Positions 1-10,134 are shown, counted from the stretch's first letter. The stretch is 64,000 nucleotides of DNA from Bartonella rattimassiliensis 15908 (GCF_000278215.1 NZ_JH725066.1:124001-188000), one strand, 5' to 3'. Numbers and translations are program-made. The notes: generated by a model from the letters alone, not told the origin.

Positions 1-932
1 GTTTTAAGCCTGCGCAACCAGTTGTCTTTTGTGGACTATTTCCAATTGATGCTGCCGATTTTGATGATTTGCGTGCAGCTATGGGTAAATTACGCTTAAA
101 TGATGCGAGTTTTTCTTTTGAAATGGAAACATCAGCAGCTTTAGGATTTGGGTTTCGTTGTGGTTTTTTAGGGCTTCTTCATCTTGAAATTATTCAAGAG
201 CGGTTAGAGCGTGAGTTTAATTTGGATTTAATTGCAACAGCACCTTCGGTTGTTTATCGCATGAATATGAATGATGGTTGTGTTAAAGAATTGCATAATC
301 CAGCAGATATGCCTGATGTTGTTAAAATTTCCTCCATTGAAGAACCATGGATCCGAGCGACAATCATGACTCCTGATAATTATCTTGGGTCAATTTTAGA
401 ATTGTGCCAAGAGCGACGGGGGGTACAGGTTAGTTTATCCTATGTTGGAACGCGTGCTATGGTGACGTATGATTTGCCACTCAATGAAGTCGTTTTTGAT
501 TTTTATGATCGCTTAAAATCGATCTCAAAGGGGTATGCTTCTTTTGATTATCAAATGACGGATTACGCAGAAGGGGATTTAGTTAAAATGTCTATTTTGG
601 TGAATGGAGAGCCTATTGATGCATTGTCGATGCTTGTGCACCGCACGATTGCGGAAAAGCGTGGGCGTTTAATGTGCGAAAAACTGAAAGATCTTATTCC
701 CCAGCATATGTTTCAGATTCCAGTTCAAGCTGCTATTGGTGGTAAAGTTATAGCGCGCGAAACAATTCGTGCTTTGCGTAAAGATGTAACAGCCAAATGT
801 TATGGAGGCGATGTAACACGTAAACGAAAACTTTTGGAAAAGCAAAAAGAAGGTAAAAAACGAATGCGCCAATTTGGAAAGGTAGAAATTCCTCAATCGG
901 CTTTTATTCAAGCGCTTAAAATGAATAAATAA
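1..932 (+). CDS. lepA: Elongation factor 4 (LepA), 3' part only
   Basis: C-terminal half of the ribosome back-translocating GTPase LepA/EF4. The gene is open from the window edge (frame starting at base 3) to a TAA ending at 932, so the G domain lies outside. Visible family signatures are [10 protein letters not shown] near the left edge, the stretch [14 protein letters not shown], the domain IV/V region with YDLPLNE and [14 protein letters not shown], and the LepA-specific C-terminal domain with [14 protein letters not shown] followed by the lysine-rich [15 protein letters not shown]. These are characteristic of LepA and separate it from EF-G. It acts on the ribosome in the cytoplasm. The 5' end is missing only because of the window boundary; there is no sign of decay. 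Confidence 0.97.
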   Translation, partial: FKPAQPVVFCGLFPIDAADFDDLRAAMGKLRLNDASFSFEMETSAALGFGFRCGFLGLLHLEIIQERLEREFNLDLIATAPSVVYRMNMNDGCVKELHNPADMPDVVKISSIEEPWIRATIMTPDNYLGSILELCQERRGVQVSLSYVGTRAMVTYDLPLNEVVFDFYDRLKSISKGYASFDYQMTDYAEGDLVKMSILVNGEPIDALSMLVHRTIAEKRGRLMCEKLKDLIPQHMFQIPVQAAIGGKVIARETIRALRKDVTAKCYGGDVTRKRKLLEKQKEGKKRMRQFGKVEIPQSAFIQALKMNK

Positions 933-1419
933 TAAAAAAAGGAGTGTTTTTCTCCATTAATTGTGCTTTTATTTCTTATGTCCTTTAATAGGATCCATGT
1001 ATTTCATGCAAAATAGAAAGTCCTAAAAAATAGATTTTGTGTTGCGCATTTGCGTGCTTTTTTAAGAGCTGTGTCTCAAAGCTCGTCACATTCGTTGCAA
1101 GACGGCATCCGTAAAGGGTATAACAATAAAGCTTTCCATAGATAATATAAAAATTCATGAAGAAGATAAAATTTATAGAAACTACTATCTTTATGCTGAA
1201 TAAAAGAGTAAACTAACGCATTATATTTGCTAGCTCTTGGAGATTGCTACCGTCTTTTTATATTTTTCTTGTCGTGTTTCCACCCCTACTTCGTTTATGG
1301 TATATAGGAAAGGATAGTGATTGATTCAATATGAAGGTATATCACATAAGAGAATCTTTTTATTAGAGCGTATTATTTAAGTTAAAGACAAAAATTATCA
1401 TTATAAATTAATATATTAT
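933..1419. other. Intergenic region between convergent lepA and dapD
   Basis: There is no credible gene in these 487 bases. A weak GGAG/CTCC hairpin near 942-957 could help end lepA transcription. The right part (about 1070-1415) is a copy of the interspersed repeat family described separately, ending only a few bases before the dapD stop codon. Confidence 0.6.
1216..1415 (+). repeat. Interspersed degenerate element, copy R1
   Basis: Diverged copy of a family seen again at 8273, 9318, 24597, 30500, 39112, 48804 and 53685. It starts at an ATTATATTTGCTAGCTCTT-like block and ends at AATTATCATTATAAATTAAT (1393-1412), matching the terminus of the 39112 and 53685 copies. An additional upstream module (about 1070-1215) is shared with the 9318 copy. 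No intact reading frame is present. Confidence 0.6.
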
Positions 1420-2268
1420 TTAATCACGTAAAAGGTCATTAATGGATGTTTTCTCTCGTGTTTTTTGATCAACGCGTTTTACTATAACAGCACAATAAAG
1501 GCTTGGACCTACTTTACCATTTGGTAATGGTTTTCCAGGGAAAGAACCTGGCACAACCACTGAATAAGCTGGCACTTCACCGATAAAGATTTCACCTGTT
1601 GTACGATCAATAATTTTTGTAGATTTTCCAATAAAGACTCCCATTCCTAAAACAGCGCCTTCACGAATAATACAGCCTTCAACAATTTCAGAGCGTGCAC
1701 CGATAAAGCAATGATCCTCAATAATTGTTGGATTTGCTTGCAGGGGTTCCAAAACACCTCCAATACCAACTCCCCCAGAAAGATGAACATGTTTACCAAT
1801 TTGTGCACAAGAACCAACGGTGGTCCATGTATCAATCATTGTTCCTTCATCGATAAATGCACCGAGATTTACAAAGGATGGCATCAATACAACATGAGGC
1901 GCAATATAGGCAGAATGGCGCACAATGGCTCCAGGAACCGAACGGAAATTAGCACTTTTAAAATTCGCCTCTTGCCAACCAGAGAATTTTGAAGAAACTT
2001 TATCCCACCAATACGTTCCATTTACACCACCAGCAATAATTTGCATAGGGTTAAGCCGAAAAGAGAGTAAAACAGCTTTTTTCAACCATTGATGAACATG
2101 CCATTGCCCATTTTTTTGTCGTTCTGCGACACGAATTTCACCTTTATCAAGAAGATTCAATGTGTATTCGACACTCTCACGGATTTCGCCTTTTGTAGTA
2201 GTATCAAGAGAATCGCGTTCATTAAATGCTTTTTCAATAATGATTTCAAGTTGTGTGAGATTGGTCAT
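1420..2268 (-). CDS. dapD: Tetrahydrodipicolinate N-succinyltransferase
   Basis: DapD transfers succinyl from succinyl-CoA to tetrahydrodipicolinate, the first committed step of the succinylase branch leading to diaminopimelate (peptidoglycan) and lysine. An N-terminal helical domain is followed by a left-handed beta-helix of hexapeptide repeats, visible as [19 protein letters not shown] and [18 protein letters not shown], and the C-terminal [19 protein letters not shown] segment. I chose the internal Met beginning MTNLTQLE (282 residues), the usual start of the family; seven further in-frame codons upstream (to 2289) are possible. It is transcribed divergently from the LOG-family gene. The succinyl-aminoketopimelate aminotransferase needed downstream may be the ArgD encoded at 50.3 kb. 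Confidence 0.95.
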   Translation of the reverse strand: MTNLTQLEIIIEKAFNERDSLDTTTKGEIRESVEYTLNLLDKGEIRVAERQKNGQWHVHQWLKKAVLLSFRLNPMQIIAGGVNGTYWWDKVSSKFSGWQEANFKSANFRSVPGAIVRHSAYIAPHVVLMPSFVNLGAFIDEGTMIDTWTTVGSCAQIGKHVHLSGGVGIGGVLEPLQANPTIIEDHCFIGARSEIVEGCIIREGAVLGMGVFIGKSTKIIDRTTGEIFIGEVPAYSVVVPGSFPGKPLPNGKVGPSLYCAVIVKRVDQKTREKTSINDLLRD

Positions 2269-2373
2269 GAACATAGTTCCATTAAACAAGTTGAAAGCTT
2301 CAAGGTTTACTCTCTAATGATCTACGCGAAGAAATGTTTTCAGTCAATAAAACGATGAGGAGAGGACAGGCGC

Positions 2374-3231
2374 ATGAAAAAAAGCTGTAAAGAAAAAAGA
2401 AAAGGGAAGCAAGAAAACTGGATACCACTTCTTCGTAAGAAGGATGCTCTACAGCAAATACATAAAGTCTCTGCACAAATGCGTTCATCTACTTATCGTT
2501 TAGCATATATCGATCAAGAGTTTATGATGCGTCCAGAGCTGCGTTCACAACGTCTTGGTCTTGAATTTTTAAAGCCGGAAATGACACTTAAAGAATATAA
2601 TATTCAATCAACAGTTGTTTTGTTTGGTGGTGCACGTATTCCGGAACCTGGGCAAGCAGCGTGGGCTGCAAAAAATGAAACACAAAAGAAAAATTTGCGT
2701 GCTATGTCACATTATTATGATGAAGCAAGAGAATTTGCGCGTTTGTGTTCACTTTATTCTGCTACGATGGAATATCGAGAATTTGTAGTTGTTACAGGGG
2801 GTGGGCCAGGGATCATGGAGGCCGGAAATCGTGGTGCTTGTGATGTTGGAGCTCCAACGATTGGCTTGAATATTATTTTACCGCATGAGCAAGAGCCTAA
2901 TTCGTATGTGTCGCCGCATTTGTGTTTTAATTTTCACTATTTGGGGATGCGAAAAATGCATTTTTTATTACGAGCGAAAGCATTAGCCATTTTTCCTGGA
3001 GGATTTGGGACGTTGGATGAACTGTTTGAGACATTAACTTTAGTCCAGACAGGGCGCATGCAACAGGTACCAATTTTATTATTTGGCAGAGAATTTTGGA
3101 GTAATACTATCAATTTTGAGTATCTGTCTGCACAAGGTACAATCTCTCCTACTGATGTTAATTTTATGAAATTTGTTAATACAGCAGCAGAAGCTTTTGA
3201 AGAAATTCGTTCTTTTTATAAGCTACCTTAA
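2374..3231 (+). CDS. LOG-family (TIGR00730-like) Rossmann-fold protein
   Basis: A 285-residue protein of the LOG / 'lysine decarboxylase-like' family. The two nucleotide-binding signatures are GGGPGIMEAGNRGA (from residue 142) and PGGFGTLDE (208-216), together with YLGMRKMHFLLRAKAL between them. Characterised LOG proteins are cytokinin riboside 5'-monophosphate phosphoribohydrolases or general nucleotide 5'-monophosphate nucleosidases; true lysine decarboxylase activity is not expected. It carries a long N-terminal extension (about 85 residues) before the Rossmann core, as in proteobacterial long-form members. The start ATG follows GAGGAGAGGACAG. The exact substrate cannot be told from sequence. 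It shares an 105-bp upstream region with divergent dapD. Confidence 0.85.
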   Translation: MKKSCKEKRKGKQENWIPLLRKKDALQQIHKVSAQMRSSTYRLAYIDQEFMMRPELRSQRLGLEFLKPEMTLKEYNIQSTVVLFGGARIPEPGQAAWAAKNETQKKNLRAMSHYYDEAREFARLCSLYSATMEYREFVVVTGGGPGIMEAGNRGACDVGAPTIGLNIILPHEQEPNSYVSPHLCFNFHYLGMRKMHFLLRAKALAIFPGGFGTLDELFETLTLVQTGRMQQVPILLFGREFWSNTINFEYLSAQGTISPTDVNFMKFVNTAAEAFEEIRSFYKLP

Positions 3232-3263
3232 CGGCTTTTAAGACGTTAAATCTTAAAGGACAA

Positions 3264-4007
3264 TTAATACTCGACTTTGGTTAAATAAAGTCCTGAAGGG
3301 GGAGCAACAACACCACAACGTTTACGATCTTTAGCATGAAGAGCTGCTTCAAGATCTTGAGTTGTCCAACGTCCAGTTCCCACTTCCATGAGGCTTCCTG
3401 CGAATGAACGGATTTGATGATGAAGAAAAGAACGCGCTTGCGCATAAAGGAAGATTTCCTCTCCTTCTCTTCGAACATCGAGGCGTTCAAGAGTACGAAT
3501 CGGGCTTTTGGCTTGGCAATGTGCTGAGCGAAAAGTTGTAAAATCATGTTTTCCGACAAGCTTTTGTGCAGCTTCATGCATGGCTTCAGCATTAAGAGGC
3601 TTTGGTATCCACCATACGTGTTTAGCACTTAGAGTTGGTGGAGAGCGGCGATTAAGAATTTTAAAAAGATAATAGCGCTTTACAGCGGAAAATCGTGCAT
3701 CAAAGTCATCAGGGACATTTTGTACGTTTAAGATTGAAATCGCTTCTCCCTGTTTACGTAAAAGAGCATTAAGCGCATCACGTACAGTATGGAGGTGCCA
3801 ATTTTTTTCAAAATCAACATGGGCCACTTGTCCCGTAGCATGCACCCCTGCATCCGTTCGTCCTGCTGTTGTTATAGTCAATTGTTGTCCACTAAAGGCA
3901 AAGATAACTTGTTCAAGAGTTCCTTGTATGGTCGGAAGTTTTTCTTGGCGCTGCCAACCAGCATAATTTGATCCATCATATTCAAGAGTGATTTTAAAAC
4001 GTGGCAT
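3264..4007 (-). CDS. truA: tRNA pseudouridine(38-40) synthase TruA
   Basis: TruA converts uridines 38-40 of the tRNA anticodon stem-loop to pseudouridine. The catalytic aspartate is D52 in GRTDAGVHATGQ. Other family marks are the N-terminal LEYDGSNYAGWQRQ and the C-terminal FLHHQIRSFAGSLMEVG. With the Met of MPRFKITLEYDG as start, the protein has 247 residues, the normal length; a longer in-frame extension to 4070 would overlap fmt and lacks conservation. It is the third gene of a def-fmt-truA operon and begins one base after the fmt stop, so translational coupling is likely. Confidence 0.95.
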   Translation of the reverse strand: MPRFKITLEYDGSNYAGWQRQEKLPTIQGTLEQVIFAFSGQQLTITTAGRTDAGVHATGQVAHVDFEKNWHLHTVRDALNALLRKQGEAISILNVQNVPDDFDARFSAVKRYYLFKILNRRSPPTLSAKHVWWIPKPLNAEAMHEAAQKLVGKHDFTTFRSAHCQAKSPIRTLERLDVRREGEEIFLYAQARSFLHHQIRSFAGSLMEVGTGRWTTQDLEAALHAKDRKRCGVVAPPSGLYLTKVEY

Positions 4008-4008
4008 C

Positions 4009-4938
4009 TTAAAAAACAGCAGAAATATGAGCGCCTCGCAAAAATATCGCGCTCTCAAGAATTTTACCACCAGATCTTTGGAGAGAGGTTATTTCTATTC
4101 GCCCTTGTCCGCAATGAATAATCAAAGAATCTGGTTCTGTTCGCCCAATTTCAAGAGAAGGCCCTGTTACTAAGCGACTATCAAGAATTTTTACACGTTC
4201 TTCTCGTCCACCGATATTCATTTTGCACCAGCAACCAGGAGAGGGAGAAAGCGCACGGATATGCCTATGAATAAACTCTGCAGGTTTTGTCCAATCAATG
4301 CGAGTCTCTTCCTTTTTAATTTTTTCGGCATAAGTTATGCCTTCCTCTGATTGTGGGCTCAGCTTAAGTTGGCCTTTTTCAAGAGTTGAAAGAGTTTCTA
4401 TCATAAGTTTTGCGGCTATATGTGAAAGTTTATTTGAGAGTTCAGTAGCGGTGGTGTTATCAGCAATGGGAATGGAGCGAGAAAGAGCGATAGGTCCCGT
4501 ATCAAGTCCCTCATCCATTTTCATGATCATTATCCCTGTTTCCTTGTCACCAGCCATAATTGCTCTCTGAATAGGCGCAGCACCGCGCCAACGTGGTAAG
4601 AGTGACGCGTGGGCATTAAAACAACCAAAACGCGGTGTTTCGAGAACAGCTTTGGGTAACAGGAGTCCATAAGCTACGACAATTGCAGCATCAACAGAAA
4701 GCGCGGCAAATTTCTCTTGCTGTTCAGCTGTTTTGAGTGTTTGAGGGGTAAAAATAGGAATAGACTTTTCTTTTGCTGCGTTATGAACAGCTGATGGAAT
4801 GAGTTTAAGCCCCCGACGTCCTGCTGGACGAGGTGGTTGACTATAAACAGCGACAACATCATGACCAGCATCCAATAAAGCATGTAAAATGGGAACAGAA
4901 AAATCTGGTGTTCCCATAAAACTTAATCGTAATGCCAT
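4009..4938 (-). CDS. fmt: Methionyl-tRNA formyltransferase
   Basis: Fmt formylates initiator Met-tRNA using 10-formyl-tetrahydrofolate. The 309-residue protein has the N-terminal hydrolase-like domain with the active-site group N108, H110 and the loop SLLPRWRGA (112-120), and D146 in the KMDEGLDTGP segment. A C-terminal OB-like tRNA-binding domain follows (RALSPSPGCWCK onwards). The start codon overlaps the def stop codon by one base (TAATG), and truA follows directly. The gene order def-fmt pairs the enzyme that adds the formyl group with the one that removes it. Confidence 0.97.
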   Translation of the reverse strand: MALRLSFMGTPDFSVPILHALLDAGHDVVAVYSQPPRPAGRRGLKLIPSAVHNAAKEKSIPIFTPQTLKTAEQQEKFAALSVDAAIVVAYGLLLPKAVLETPRFGCFNAHASLLPRWRGAAPIQRAIMAGDKETGIMIMKMDEGLDTGPIALSRSIPIADNTTATELSNKLSHIAAKLMIETLSTLEKGQLKLSPQSEEGITYAEKIKKEETRIDWTKPAEFIHRHIRALSPSPGCWCKMNIGGREERVKILDSRLVTGPSLEIGRTEPDSLIIHCGQGRIEITSLQRSGGKILESAIFLRGAHISAVF

Positions 4939-5474
4939 TACAAAATTGCTTCCTGTGTGTTTTTATTTTTTGCGCGTTTTTTAAATTTTCGTATCACTAT
5001 ATCGCGTTTGATTTTTGAAAGGTAATCAATAAAAAGGTGCCCATTTAAATGATCAATTTCATGCTGTAAGCAAGTTGCTAAGAGATCATCTGCTTCAATT
5101 TCTGTGTGTTTTCCTTCGCGATCCTGATAGCGAATACAAAGGCGTTTTGGACGTTCTACTTCTGCAAAATAGTCAGGAATAGAAAGACAACCTTCTTGGT
5201 AAATATTACGCTCATCTGAAAGCCATAAAATTTCAGGGTTGATAATAACAAGCGGTTTTTTCTGATTATCTTCAGAATTCCCAGAGACATCCATAACTAA
5301 CATACGAAGTGGTATACCAATCTGAATAGCAGCCAAACCAACACCTTTAGCATTATACATAGTCCTCAACATGTCATCCGCAAGCTCTTTGAGAGCTGAA
5401 TCAAACTGTTCAACGGGTTTGGACACTTCTCGTAAAATCGGATCAGGTAAAGTAACTAAAGATCTTACTGGCAT
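4938..5474 (-). CDS. def: Peptide deformylase
   Basis: Def removes the formyl group from the N-terminus of nascent proteins. The 178-residue protein has all three class I motifs: [10 protein letters not shown] (44-53), EGCLSIP (94-100, metal ligand C96) and HEIDH (138-142, two His ligands and the catalytic Glu). The C-terminal tail ([14 protein letters not shown]) is basic. It is the first gene of the def-fmt-truA operon, and the promoter should lie in 5475-5566, which it shares with divergent rmuC. Confidence 0.97.
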   Translation of the reverse strand: MPVRSLVTLPDPILREVSKPVEQFDSALKELADDMLRTMYNAKGVGLAAIQIGIPLRMLVMDVSGNSEDNQKKPLVIINPEILWLSDERNIYQEGCLSIPDYFAEVERPKRLCIRYQDREGKHTEIEADDLLATCLQHEIDHLNGHLFIDYLSKIKRDIVIRKFKKRAKNKNTQEAIL

Positions 5475-5566
5475 AATTAAAGAGATTAAACAATGGTTTT
5501 TTATTGGTCAATATTGAATAACAGATTATTGCATTTTTTTATGATAAGAGCGTTATATTACTATTT

Positions 5567-6748
5567 ATGTTTGATTCGTTTTTTTCTATACTTGCAGATG
5601 AGTTTTTTTCTAAATTAATGATTTTACTTTTATCGATACTTATCTGTTTAGTATTTTTTATGCAGATACAATCTCATCGAAAAAAAACATTTTTAGAAAA
5701 TGAAACTGCTGAACGTGCGCGTGAGGCGCAAATGCAGTTGGCTAATTTGCTGAAGGCACAAGCTGAAATGCAAGGGCGAATGCAAACGATGGCGGAAATT
5801 TTTGGTCAACGGCAGGCTGAATTGAATAAATCACTCAGTGAGCAGCTCAATGGAATGACAACAAGCTTAGGTCAAACACTTCAGGTACAAACTAAATCCA
5901 CTTATGAAAATTTGAATCGTTTGCAAGAGCGTTTAGCCGTAATTGATGCGGCACAGAATAATATTCAATCGCTTACTGGACAGGTTGTTCAATTGCAATC
6001 CATTTTAAGCAATAAGCAGACACGTGGTACCTTTGGTCAGGGGCGGATGGAAGCAATTATTGCTGATGCTTTACCAGTAAATTCCTATGCTTTTCAGGCG
6101 GTTCTCTCTAATGGAAAGCGCCCAGATTGTCTTATTCATATGCCCAATAAAGCACCTTCTCTTGTTGTTGATGCTAAATTTCCTCTGGAGTCTTGGAATG
6201 CAATGCGTAAAGCAGCATCAGCGCAAGAGCGTCAAGAAGCAGAACGCCAATTTCGTACTAATATGGAAGTCCATATCCGTGATATTGCGCAAAAATATTT
6301 GATTCCTGGAGAAACCCATGACACCGCTTTTCTTTTTGTGCCATCGGAATCAATTTTTGCAACAATTTATGAGGATTTTGAGCCATTGGTCCAAAAAGCT
6401 AATAGAGCTCATGTAATAATTGTTTCGCCGTCTTTGTTGATGTTATCTGTCCAAGTTGTACAAACTATTATGAAAGATGCACGGATGCGTGAACAAGCGC
6501 ATTTAATTCAATCAGAAGTAGCAAAATTGATGGAAGATTTTGGACGAATGGATATGCGTGTTCGTGCGTTACAGAAGCACTTTTACAAAGCAGGTGAAGA
6601 TATAGAGGGAATTTTAATATCGTCTTCCAAAATTATGAAACGGGCAAATCGTATTGAAACTTTCGAATTAAAGGAAAATTATTCTAAACCAACAAAAATG
6701 ACAACATCTGCTTCGTTGCAAACATTGCATTTGGTTGATGAAGAATGA
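5567..6748 (+). CDS. rmuC: DNA recombination protein RmuC family
   Basis: A 393-residue RmuC homologue. It has one N-terminal membrane helix (about residues 14-33), a long coiled coil rich in Glu/Gln (about 40-150), then the conserved RmuC domain of the restriction-endonuclease-like fold. The domain holds GRMEAIIADALP, the PDxLIHMPN region with VVDAKFPLESW, and AFLFVPSESIFA. The DCLIH...VVDAKFP spacing resembles a PD-(D/E)xK core. RmuC limits inversion at short inverted repeats in E. coli; the molecular activity is inferred from fold only. It is divergent from def and apparently monocistronic. Confidence 0.9.
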   Translation: MFDSFFSILADEFFSKLMILLLSILICLVFFMQIQSHRKKTFLENETAERAREAQMQLANLLKAQAEMQGRMQTMAEIFGQRQAELNKSLSEQLNGMTTSLGQTLQVQTKSTYENLNRLQERLAVIDAAQNNIQSLTGQVVQLQSILSNKQTRGTFGQGRMEAIIADALPVNSYAFQAVLSNGKRPDCLIHMPNKAPSLVVDAKFPLESWNAMRKAASAQERQEAERQFRTNMEVHIRDIAQKYLIPGETHDTAFLFVPSESIFATIYEDFEPLVQKANRAHVIIVSPSLLMLSVQVVQTIMKDARMREQAHLIQSEVAKLMEDFGRMDMRVRALQKHFYKAGEDIEGILISSSKIMKRANRIETFELKENYSKPTKMTTSASLQTLHLVDEE

Positions 6749-6861
6749 AATAAAACAAGCTTTTTAAATGTCATAAGTTAGATCATGCTCTTTATTGATT
6801 GGTAATAATTTTTTAGTATTTCTATCTTGTTTTATTTCTTATAATGAGAGGAATAGAGAAT

Positions 6862-7449
6862 ATGCGACACCTTTTGTTTTTAGGGGCATTGGTGTTTCTG
6901 CTGGGGGGGTGTGTAACAACTACTCCCATCCACACAAACAATGCTTGCGCTATTTTAGCGCAAAAAAATGGTTTTTTTGATAATTGGGGAAAGGCGGCTC
7001 AAAGAGCAGAAATGCGCTATGGGATTCCTATGCCTATTATTCTCGCAACCATTAATATGGAATCGAGCTTTCGTCACAATGCACGTCCTCCACGCAAAAA
7101 ATTACTTGGTTTTATTCCATGGAAGCGTCGATCGACAGCCTATGGTTATTCTCAAGCGCTTGACAGCACATGGGCAATGTATGTTCGCTCCACAGGAAGG
7201 TCTTTTGCATGGCGTACGAATTTTGCAGATTCTGCTGATTTTGTTGCTTGGTACCATCGCCAAAGTGTTCAACGCAATGGTGTAAGGTTTGATGATGCAT
7301 ATAGTCTTTATTTAAATTATCATATGGGACATGGTGCTTATGCGCGTAATGGTGGGCATGTCACTGCTACGCTTTCACAAGCAGCGCAGCGTATGGCGAG
7401 GATATCAAAGCTATATGAACAGCAATTAAAGAGATGTGGATGGCGTTAG
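6862..7449 (+). CDS. Putative SLT-type transglycosylase lipoprotein
   Basis: A 195-residue lipoprotein. The signal peptide has a clear lipobox (LLGGC, acylated C17), so it should be anchored in the envelope. The remainder resembles a lysozyme-like SLT domain: E67 in ATINMESSFRHNA fits the catalytic Glu motif, followed by AYGYSQALDSTWAMY (the GxxQ/GLMQ-like block) and LNYHMGHGAYARN (the Y..G..N block). It would cleave peptidoglycan glycan strands. I chose the ATG at 6862, preceded by a GAGAGGAAT ribosome-binding region, because the signal peptide starts there; an ATG at 6844 is in frame. Family assignment by motif only. Confidence 0.8.
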   Translation: MRHLLFLGALVFLLGGCVTTTPIHTNNACAILAQKNGFFDNWGKAAQRAEMRYGIPMPIILATINMESSFRHNARPPRKKLLGFIPWKRRSTAYGYSQALDSTWAMYVRSTGRSFAWRTNFADSADFVAWYHRQSVQRNGVRFDDAYSLYLNYHMGHGAYARNGGHVTATLSQAAQRMARISKLYEQQLKRCGWR

Positions 7450-8272
7450 CGAAGATTCTCAAAATCTCAATCAGAGAATTGATGGGGTAAGGTTATTTAA
7501 GAGAAAAATTTCTTATTGTGTGATAAGATAGTGTTGCTTTTCCGATTATCCAGTGACATAAATTGTTATTGAATAGAATAAACTTAAGCGATAGAAAGTT
7601 TTTGCAATACAAATACATTTAAGCGCATTCTCGATATTTTTAACTCCTTTGTTCATAGAATTTACAATGAATCAAAGAATTTATAATGGAAATGGTCTTC
7701 CGGTGAGCGTTGGCATTTAGCACTGGACTAAATATCAGTGATTGTTAAAGAAAAACTTTTAAAGATAATCTCTTTTTTATTTTCATTATGCATATTATTG
7801 GCTGATTATTATATAAATATTCTTCTTATGAAGCGTAGAAAGTAATGACAAAACAAATGCAATTCTAGCATCATAAAAAGGTAAAAAGTTCAATATAAAA
7901 AACGAAAAATGCATTAAACTAAAGAGCATCGTTTCACAAAAACTTTGCTTTATATAAAGGGATGGTTATATCCTTCCAAAAGATTCATAATATTTAATAT
8001 TGTATAGAATGGAGCATGTTTATCCATTTTGTCTGTTCATCTTACGTGAAAAAAGTTATCTTAAAAAGCTATCTTATTATGTTGTAAAACACTATCGTTT
8101 ATAGGATGGTAAGATACTATACAACTTTGCATTTAAGAATATTCAGAGCGGGATTTTTCTGTAACACTTATGAATTAACAAGCCAATCTCCAATGTTGTG
8201 ATAGCTTTTATATTTAAGGCTATTTATGAGAAACATTTTTATTCTTTTCTTAAACAGTTCTTTGCTTCCTAT

Positions 8273-8520
8273 CATTGATTTATAATGATAATGTATCGCT
8301 ATTCATATCGAATTAAGAGTTTCGTATACTTAGGATTTTATCATTTTAAACCTCTTGATGTTGAAGAAAGGAAACTATTGGTTTGTACATAATACGCACG
8401 ATTAGTATGTGGATAAAATACAGAAAGAAAGGAATCAAAATGCCTCTTATGAACATTCTCAAATGTAAGAATTTTTGCAATATTGGGATCTGACAAATAT
8501 AATGAGTGTTCCGCTTGGCT
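8273..8520 (-). repeat. Interspersed degenerate element, copy R2
   Basis: Reverse-oriented copy. On the minus strand it runs from an ATTATATTTGTCAGATC-like start through ACATTTGAGAATGTTCATAA and GAGGCATTTTGATTCCTTTC (about 8421-8472). It ends in CATTATCATTATAAATCAAT (plus-strand 8273-8292), the same terminus as in the 39112 and 53685 copies. Confidence 0.7.
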
Positions 8521-9317
8521 CCTACATCTCAATTTTGCTTTTGACGCATGAAAAAACAAATTTTATTGATTCAAGAGATAAGGGCTTATGATGAGAGAAA
8601 CTCACTTTGTTTGGAGTTATGATTTAATGTATAAATAATTTATTATGACAAGTCAGTCTGTGATTTAGTGGTTAACATTTCTCAGTATTTAGCAGGTGAA
8701 TGCCACTTAAGGAGGAATTTTTTAATTGGTAGGATATCTGATAAGGCTAAAAACACTCCTAAAAATCTTGATTCACAGCAATTAAGAAATATATCTTAAA
8801 TATTCTATTTTTGAACCTTTGTTTAATTACTTCATGCCTTTTAATAAAGGTATCGATAATCGACAGATTATGATTTTATGGAAATATTGAAATATTATTA
8901 TGAAAGGGGGCAAATTTTGTCCTTTAAAACAAGGTATAAGTTAAATAATTCACTTTTTATTTTTGTACAAAACATAAAAAATATTGCCGTTCATTGCTAG
9001 ACAATAAAATTTTACAATCCAACAAATGCTGAAGAATATATTATGATAGCATTACGATGCCAGAAGAGCGTTACTATTGAAATGATAATTACAGAGCACA
9101 TAAATTTTTTCAATTGATACAAACGTTCTCTGTTAAATTGATTCTTTTGCTAGAAGAATTGGTCCTTTTTTAAGAGACATATCTTAAAACCTATCACCCC
9201 CATTTTACAATAGCACCTGTAAAGGATAGTATAATGATAAAAATTGCATGAATAAGATAAAATTTGTAGAGTACCCCCGTATTTACGCTTTAATAGAGCA
9301 AGCCAGCGCTCACATAC

Positions 9318-9550
9318 ACACTTTGCTAGCTTTTAGTTGAACAGCCTTTAGCATTTGAGAACGTTCGTAAGAGGTATTTTTATTCCTGTTTTGTCATGTT
9401 TAGATCCCTCACGCCTAGCTTCGCTTGTGACGTGTAAGAAAATAAATTTAATTGTATCAATATGAAACAGGTTTTGAATAAGAGAATCTTACAAGATTCA
9501 GAATTTTCAATTTAACATGCAAAACGATGAATAATCGTTATAAAATAATC
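9318..9550 (+). repeat. Interspersed degenerate element, copy R3
   Basis: Forward copy with TTTGCTAGCTTTTAG, AGCATTTGAGAACGTTCGT, AAGAGGTATTTTTATTCCTG, CTTCGCTTGTGACGTG and the terminal ACATGCAAAACGATGAATAA. The 5' module at about 9170-9317 aligns with the one upstream of copy R1 (shared AGATAAAATTTATAG-like core and surrounding spacing). The element ends about 10 bases from the 3' end of tRNA-Ala. Confidence 0.65.
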
Positions 9551-9560
9551 CATTGCCTTT

Positions 9561-9636
<76 letters not shown>

Positions 9637-9753
9637 TATAAAAACAAATTTTTCCAAAAGTACAGTATATAATTTCAACTTTTTTAAAGTGAGAAAAGTG
9701 GAAGATCAAGAAGAATTTGCATTCAATAGGCAAGATACCCTCTTTTATTTCTC

Positions 9754-10134
9754 TTAAGCATCGTCATCATTAGAAACACCACCTCCCAGAATATCAGTAA
9801 CGTCATCATCTTCATCTTCATCCTCATGAGCTAAAAATGTATCATCATCATCACCGAGATCTACATCACTATCTTCCAAATCAGGAAGATCGTCATCTTT
9901 AGAATCCTCATCATCCTCTTCAAGAAGCATAAAGGCTGACTTTTCAAGTGCTGTATCAAGCTCTTCAGTATCAACTTCTTCTTCATTGTTTGCTTCAGCT
10001 GCCGCAACTTCAAAATAAGAACGCGGATAAGAAATTCCTGTATAGGGCGATATAATAGGATCGCGATTTAGATCGTAAAATTTTTTTCCTGTTTCTGGAT
10101 CAACACGTTTAGTTCCAAGTTCTTGTTTTGCCAT
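9754..10134 (-). CDS. TIGR02300 (FYDLN acid) family protein
   Basis: A 126-residue protein of unknown function found widely in Alphaproteobacteria. The conserved N-terminus reads GTKRVDPETGKKFYDLNRDP, followed by ISPYTGISYP. The C-terminal two thirds are extremely acidic, with runs of Asp and Glu (DDDLPDLEDSDVDLGDDDD), and probably disordered. Other family members have cysteines in the N-terminal part that look like a zinc ribbon; this protein has none. It is divergent from aroA with 188 bp between them, a neighbourhood common in rhizobia. Confidence 0.85.
   Translation of the reverse strand: MAKQELGTKRVDPETGKKFYDLNRDPIISPYTGISYPRSYFEVAAAEANNEEEVDTEELDTALEKSAFMLLEEDDEDSKDDDLPDLEDSDVDLGDDDDTFLAHEDEDEDDDVTDILGGGVSNDDDA

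Larger units (their letters stand above)
7450..9560. other. Long gene-poor region with repeats
   Basis: About 2.1 kb with no gene I can support. It holds two copies of the interspersed element in opposite orientation (about 8273-8520 and 9318-9550), whose shared termini point outward. Frames of 50-75 codons occur but are expected by chance at this base composition, and one of them (8341-8559) lies mostly within a repeat. The right end abuts the tRNA-Ala gene. Decayed ancestral genes are likely but I could not identify any. Confidence 0.6.

Noticed and set aside
8341-8559. 72-codon minus-strand frame
   Set aside because: It lies largely within copy R2 of the interspersed element and is not kept open in other copies.
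8627-8793. 55-codon open stretch without start codon, near a GGAGG
   Set aside because: No start in the right place and the length is expected by chance in 2 kb of this composition.
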